A stretch of DNA of 64,000 nt, taken from positions 62,001-126,000 of the forward strand of contig NZ_FWXJ01000001.1 in NCBI RefSeq assembly GCF_900176405.1, read 5' to 3'. Below the pieces are notes generated by a model that was not told where the DNA came from, searched no databases, and saw only the letters and a program-made list of their open reading frames with translations. A program made the translations under genes and the position numbers. Each line of letters starts with the position of its first letter. Positions within the stretch are counted from its first letter, which is position 1. Source of the DNA: Polynucleobacter kasalickyi. GTDB taxonomy: Bacteria > Pseudomonadota > Gammaproteobacteria > Burkholderiales > Burkholderiaceae. This document shows positions 60,359 to 64,000 of this stretch, one piece after another.

Positions 60359-60988
60359 ATGGATGAACTAGTCCTTTGGGGTCGTCTGAACTCAATTAAC
60401 GTTCAAAAAGTCTTGTGGACTCTTGAAGAATTGGCGATTCCCTTTCAACGTATTGATGCTGGCTTGCATTTTGGTGTGAACAAAACACCAGAGTATTTGC
60501 AGAAAAACCCCAATGGCCTAGTGCCCATGATTGATGATAATGGCTTCATTCTTTGGGAGTCTCACACAATCATGCGTTATCTCGCTAAAAAACAAACAAC
60601 GTTAGGTCAACTTTATCCTAATGACAATCAAATTCAAGCGAAGATCGAGCAATGGCACGATTGGTACAACACGGTCTGTTGGCCGCCGATGAGAACCTTG
60701 TTCTGGGGCTATGTGAGAACGCCTGAGGCAGAGCGGAATGCTCAAGAGCTCGAATCTGCACGTCAACAAATGATTAAAGTATTAACCATTCTGGAAGATC
60801 AATTGACCAAGTTTAAATTTGTGGCCTGTGATCAATTTACTCTGGCGGATATCCCTGTTGCTCTCGTGGCTTATCGCTGGTTCAATATTCCGATTGAACG
60901 TCCAAGTTTCCCGAATGTCGAACGCTGGTATCAAGAAGTAAAAAAACGACCAGGCTTTTTGAAGTATTCATCCGACCCTTTAAGTTAA
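60359..60988 (+). CDS. Glutathione S-transferase family protein
   Basis: A 209-residue cytoplasmic protein with the two GST domains. The thioredoxin-like N-terminal half is ELVLWGRLNSINVQKVLWTLEELAIPF, with S12 (or N11) at the catalytic position, then NPNGLVPMIDDNGFILWESHTIMRYL, the glutathione-binding loop. The helical C-terminal half has FVACDQFTLADIPVALVAYRW. GGAG (60349-60352) six bases before the ATG at 60359 supports this start over the ATG at 60347. It is followed at once by the enolase-superfamily gene. Conjugation or isomerisation of a pathway intermediate is possible. Confidence 0.88.
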   Translation: MDELVLWGRLNSINVQKVLWTLEELAIPFQRIDAGLHFGVNKTPEYLQKNPNGLVPMIDDNGFILWESHTIMRYLAKKQTTLGQLYPNDNQIQAKIEQWHDWYNTVCWPPMRTLFWGYVRTPEAERNAQELESARQQMIKVLTILEDQLTKFKFVACDQFTLADIPVALVAYRWFNIPIERPSFPNVERWYQEVKKRPGFLKYSSDPLS

Positions 60989-60999
60989 GAAAAAATGTT

Positions 61000-62166
61000 A
61001 TGAAGATTGTAGATATAAAAGAAATTGCCATCCCGTTAAAGTCATCCTTACGTAACTCGGTATTTGACTTTAGTGAAATGACTACCTCAGTCGTTGCTGT
61101 CATTTCAGATGTGATTCGTAATGGTAAACCGTTGATTGGTTATGCCTTTAATTCCACTGGGCGCTATGCTTGTGGTGCGCAGATGCGCTCACGCTTAATT
61201 CCTAGAATTTTAAGTGCGAATCCAGATGATTTACTGGATGCCAGCGGTAGTAATTTTGATCCTGCAAAAATCTTTGCAAGGATGATGCTCCGAGAAAAAC
61301 CAGGGGGACACTCTGAACGCTCAGTTCCGATTGGCACGATTGAAGTAGCAGTTTGGGATCTAGTCGCGAAGGTGGCTGATAAGCCACTTTACGTGGTCCT
61401 CGCCGAACGCTTTAATCAAGGCAAGATTCCGACCAAAGTGCCGTGTTATGTAGGCGGCGGTTGGTATGCTCCGGGTAAGGGCATTCCAGAGTTAAAAGAC
61501 GAAATTTCACGTCGTAAAGATGAGGGCTATACGGTCATGAAAGTCAAGGTGGGTGGTGCGCCACTCGCGGAAGACTTAGCTAGATTAGACGCTGCTATCG
61601 AAGTAATGGGCTCACCGCAAAGTATCGCCGTTGATGCAAATGCGGCTTGGCAACGTGAAAGCGCGTTGACGTACGCAAAAGCATTAGCTCCTTATGGTCT
61701 GCGTTGGTTAGAAGAGCCAACAGACCCTCTGGATTATGCGTTATTGTCTGAGTTAAGTGGTTTTTATGAAGCCCCGATTGCGACTGGAGAAAATTTGTTC
61801 TCTACTCAAGATATTCGTAACTTAATTCAGTTTGGTGGCTTGCGCAGTGATCGAGATATTATCCAGATTGATGTGCCCCAATCCTACGGGATTACTCAGT
61901 TTTCAAGAACCTTGGACATGATGGCGGAAAGAAACTGGCAACGTTCACAAGTGTTCCCCCATGGTGGCAACTTGATGACATTAGCCATCGTTGCAGGATT
62001 TGGTTTGGGTGGTTGCGAAGCTTACCCCGATGTCTTTGGTGCTTTTGCAGGTTTTGCGGATGATTCGATTGTGACAGAGGGATCAATTAATTTATCTGAT
62101 CGGCCAGGTATTGGATTTGAAGGGCAAAATAACCTATTTAGTCTGATGCAAACCATTACGAATTAA
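61000..62166 (+). CDS. Mandelate racemase/muconate lactonizing enzyme family protein
   Basis: A 388-residue enolase-superfamily enzyme. The catalytic set is complete: K181-x-K183 (VMKVKVGG), metal ligands D212, E238 and E264 (VDANAAW, LEEP, ATGEN) and H321 (VFPHGGNLM). The K-x-K pair plus histidine is the mandelate racemase type of active site, abstracting a proton next to a carboxylate. Dehydration or racemisation of an acid sugar or hydroxy acid is likely. It starts 11 bp after the GST gene and precedes the esterase gene by 46 bp. Confidence 0.9.
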   Translation: MKIVDIKEIAIPLKSSLRNSVFDFSEMTTSVVAVISDVIRNGKPLIGYAFNSTGRYACGAQMRSRLIPRILSANPDDLLDASGSNFDPAKIFARMMLREKPGGHSERSVPIGTIEVAVWDLVAKVADKPLYVVLAERFNQGKIPTKVPCYVGGGWYAPGKGIPELKDEISRRKDEGYTVMKVKVGGAPLAEDLARLDAAIEVMGSPQSIAVDANAAWQRESALTYAKALAPYGLRWLEEPTDPLDYALLSELSGFYEAPIATGENLFSTQDIRNLIQFGGLRSDRDIIQIDVPQSYGITQFSRTLDMMAERNWQRSQVFPHGGNLMTLAIVAGFGLGGCEAYPDVFGAFAGFADDSIVTEGSINLSDRPGIGFEGQNNLFSLMQTITN

Positions 62167-62212
62167 AGTCAAAAAGGCAATAACAAGGACATGATTTAAA
62201 TCAGGGAGACTT

Positions 62213-63109
62213 ATGTTTAATCACTATAAAGAGGCAGCAAATGCCCAAGCGCAGTCAGGTATCAAATCAGCGGATCCATTAACCCAACCGTTAGAACAGG
62301 CCAGGCAGCAACAAGAACAGTATTTTCAAACGCTGAATCAAGATTTGCCAGAAGTTGCAAAAATTGAGGATCGATTGATTGCAGGGCCTAGTGGCGAGAT
62401 TCCAATTCGATTGGTGTATCCCCAAACAAAGGAACCTACTCGGTATTTGATTTTTATTCGGGGCGCAGGGTTTTGGGCAGGATCCTTAGATTCGCACGCA
62501 AGAACAATGAGAACCTTAGCGCTGGAAAGTGGTTGCGTCGTGTGCGGGATTGATTATCGCCGCGCCCCTGATTTTCACTTTCCCGTCCAACGCAATGAAG
62601 TGATTGCGGTGCTGGAGTACCTCAAATCACAACAAATGAGTCTTGGTATTCATGGTAAGCCGGTGCTCTTTGGTGAGTCTGCTGGTGCCACAATTGCCCT
62701 GAGTGCTGCTCAAGCTTTAAGAGATCAAAATAACGATGCACTTGCTGGTTTAATTTTGTTTTATAACAATGCGGGTGGTTTTAAACCAGAAGCTCGGGAG
62801 TATTCACAGTGGGTTTGGCAACAATACTTAGGGCCAGATACCCCTTTAGATGATGCACAGGCCACTCCCTTATTAGGCAGTGTTACTGGCTTGCCACCCA
62901 TTTGGCAGGGGGTGGGAGCGGATGATCCACTCATTACGGATACCAATAAGTTAGCGCATCAATTAAAAGCGATTGGGATTGACCCTCAAGTAAAAACCTT
63001 TCCCAACTTACCACATGGTTTTTTAATGTGGACAGGTAGTTTGCAACCAGCTTTGGATGCACTGAGAGAAAGCGTGCAAGTGATGAAAGGCTTTTTTACA
63101 GCTGAGTAA
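62213..63109 (+). CDS. Alpha/beta hydrolase (Aes/HSL-like esterase)
   Basis: A 298-residue esterase-like protein. The nucleophile is S156 (LFGESAGATIAL), the acid probably the aspartate in GADDPLITD (about 242) and the histidine in LPHGFL (about 271). The HGGG oxyanion motif of this family is replaced by R83-G84-A85-G86 (FIRGAGFWAG), which would alter oxyanion support. No signal peptide is visible. The substrate is likely an acylated intermediate of the neighbouring acid pathway. Confidence 0.85.
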   Translation: MFNHYKEAANAQAQSGIKSADPLTQPLEQARQQQEQYFQTLNQDLPEVAKIEDRLIAGPSGEIPIRLVYPQTKEPTRYLIFIRGAGFWAGSLDSHARTMRTLALESGCVVCGIDYRRAPDFHFPVQRNEVIAVLEYLKSQQMSLGIHGKPVLFGESAGATIALSAAQALRDQNNDALAGLILFYNNAGGFKPEAREYSQWVWQQYLGPDTPLDDAQATPLLGSVTGLPPIWQGVGADDPLITDTNKLAHQLKAIGIDPQVKTFPNLPHGFLMWTGSLQPALDALRESVQVMKGFFTAE

Positions 63110-63185
63110 AATGAATCGATGCTTGAAGACGGATCAAATGTAGTATCAATAAAAAATAAAAAGTTTAATTTAAGGAGATAACAAC

Positions 63186-63782
63186 ATGCAAAGATGGACC
63201 CCAACCCAAGAAGAAATGAAAAAACAAATCGCACGTTTTAATGAAATCGTGCCTGTAAAAAAACATCATTTAGAGGAAAAGGGTATTCCGCCTGAAGTGT
63301 TAGAAATGATTATGGCGAAGACCACACGTAATGTGATGTCACCTGGGCCGTTGCCAGGTCAGTTGTCGCCCAAGCCTGCTGTAACGGGCGGTGAAGCTGG
63401 TGTGTTTCGTCTAGGAATTGCTACTTGCCCACCTAATCAAGGTCCTGGTTTACATGTCCATTACAACACTGAAGAAACCTTTATGGCCCTGACTGGTCGT
63501 TGGGAAATTCAATGGGGTGATTTTGGTGAAGAGTCGATTATTTTGGAGCACTTGGATTTAGTGGCGATGCCTAAAGGTGTGACGAGACGCTTTATTAATC
63601 GTTCTAATGAAGATGCTCATTTGATGGTCATCATTCAGGGTAAGCGCGAAGAGTTTGATGACGTTGATCGTGTACCACAAACCGCTGAAAATATTGCTAA
63701 GAAATATGGTCAAGGCATGGTAGAAAAACTACAAAGCATGGGTTGGAAATTTACGATTGGTGTTGAAGCAGAGGGACAATAA
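63186..63782 (+). CDS. Cupin domain protein
   Basis: A 198-residue protein with one cupin barrel. Motif 1 is GPGLHVHYNTEETFMALTGRWEIQWGD and motif 2 is LDLVAMPKGVTRRFINRSNEDAHLMVII. The metal ligands of motif 1 (two histidines and a glutamate) are present. The N-terminal 75 residues are helical and unlike those of the cupin at 18281. AAGGAG (63172-63177) before the ATG is a strong ribosome site. It is followed immediately by a Bug gene. Confidence 0.85.
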   Translation: MQRWTPTQEEMKKQIARFNEIVPVKKHHLEEKGIPPEVLEMIMAKTTRNVMSPGPLPGQLSPKPAVTGGEAGVFRLGIATCPPNQGPGLHVHYNTEETFMALTGRWEIQWGDFGEESIILEHLDLVAMPKGVTRRFINRSNEDAHLMVIIQGKREEFDDVDRVPQTAENIAKKYGQGMVEKLQSMGWKFTIGVEAEGQ

Positions 63783-64000
63783 GTGCCAAACTTTCGACTA
63801 CGACGGAGTGTGCTACGTGCTAGCTCTTTAGCACTCGGCTATCCACTAATGAACGAAGCCAGCGCCCAGGCTGATCCTAATAAGTATCCAACGCAACCAA
63901 TTAAAGTAATTGTGCCATTTGCTGCAGGTGGTACTCTGGACGTCGCCTTGCGACCCATTAGTCAAGCGCTCCTAGAAAATTTAGGGCAACCTATCTTAAT
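63783..64000 (+). CDS. Bug/TctC family substrate-binding protein, Tat-like leader (partial)
   Basis: The start of a fourteenth Bug gene; the window ends after 72 codons. It begins with GTG at 63783, directly after the cupin stop. The leader is RLRRSVLRASSLALGYPLMNEASAQ, with a twin-arginine-like motif. The mature start YPTQPIKVIVPFAAGGTLDVALRPI and LLENLGQPIL match the family. The loop AAGGTLD keeps both glycines and the aspartate. No other ORF competes for this stretch. Confidence 0.85.
   Translation, partial: MPNFRLRRSVLRASSLALGYPLMNEASAQADPNKYPTQPIKVIVPFAAGGTLDVALRPISQALLENLGQPIL

Noticed and set aside
1-64000. CRISPR arrays, insertion sequences, integrase sites or prophage genes
   Set aside because: I saw no regularly spaced repeats, no transposase-like frames and no phage proteins. 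XerD is the housekeeping recombinase.

Overview
The window looks like a chromosomal segment of an AT-rich, Gram-negative betaproteobacterium, most likely of the order Burkholderiales. The grounds are a high-potential iron-sulfur protein, an XseA-SodB gene pair, and an extreme number of Bug/TctC-type periplasmic solute-binding proteins, a hallmark of Burkholderiales. A Polynucleobacter-like or Alcaligenaceae-like relative is my guess; the sequence alone does not fix the genus. I saw no rRNA, tRNA, CRISPR array, insertion sequence or phage module.

Region 1 (1-9.5 kb) is mostly housekeeping: the end of xseA, Fe-superoxide dismutase, an orphan ParS/MbcA-type antitoxin followed by a broken small ORF, murB, yajQ, an AEC permease, xerD-plsY, folE, a HiPIP gene behind a near-perfect Fur-box-like site, and corA. 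Region 2 (9-26 kb) is mixed accessory content: a carboxymuconolactone-decarboxylase-like protein, a PaiB-like FMN protein, two MFS exporters around an amidase, a first Bug protein, a large acyltransferase fused to an AlgX-like SGNH domain, a cupin-tcuA-tcuB tricarballylate oxidation set, a type IV AbiEi/AbiEii toxin-antitoxin pair, amtB and a D-2-hydroxyacid dehydrogenase.

Region 3 (26-64 kb) is a catabolic island. A nine-gene forward run (26.2-36.6 kb) mixes acyl-CoA dehydrogenase, MmgE/PrpD, enoyl-CoA hydratase, ADP-forming acyl-CoA synthetase, class II aldolase and a LigI-like amidohydrolase with three Bug genes. A second, unrelated AbiE-type pair with its own operator-like palindrome follows. 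Next come a reverse block (CoA-transferase, Bug, SnoaL-like, Bug) and a twelve-gene forward run (42.5-56.9 kb) with two dihydroxypseudooxynicotine-hydrolase-like alpha/beta hydrolases, two tandem CocE/NonD hydrolases, CoA-transferase, CitE-like lyase, Gfo/Idh/MocA oxidoreductase and five Bug genes. The end holds a GlcG/HbpS-like protein, a VOC protein, GST, a mandelate-racemase-like enzyme, an Aes-like esterase, a cupin and three more Bug genes.

Fourteen Bug genes are present (thirteen in the last 37 kb), with no TctA/TctB membrane partners and no recognisable transcription factor of the LysR, GntR, IclR or TetR kinds inside the island. The working model is that each Bug protein captures an organic acid in the periplasm for a shared transporter encoded elsewhere, or acts as a sensor, while the neighbouring hydrolases, CoA-transferases and lyases process those acids or their esters and amides. 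Substrates cannot be read from the sequence.
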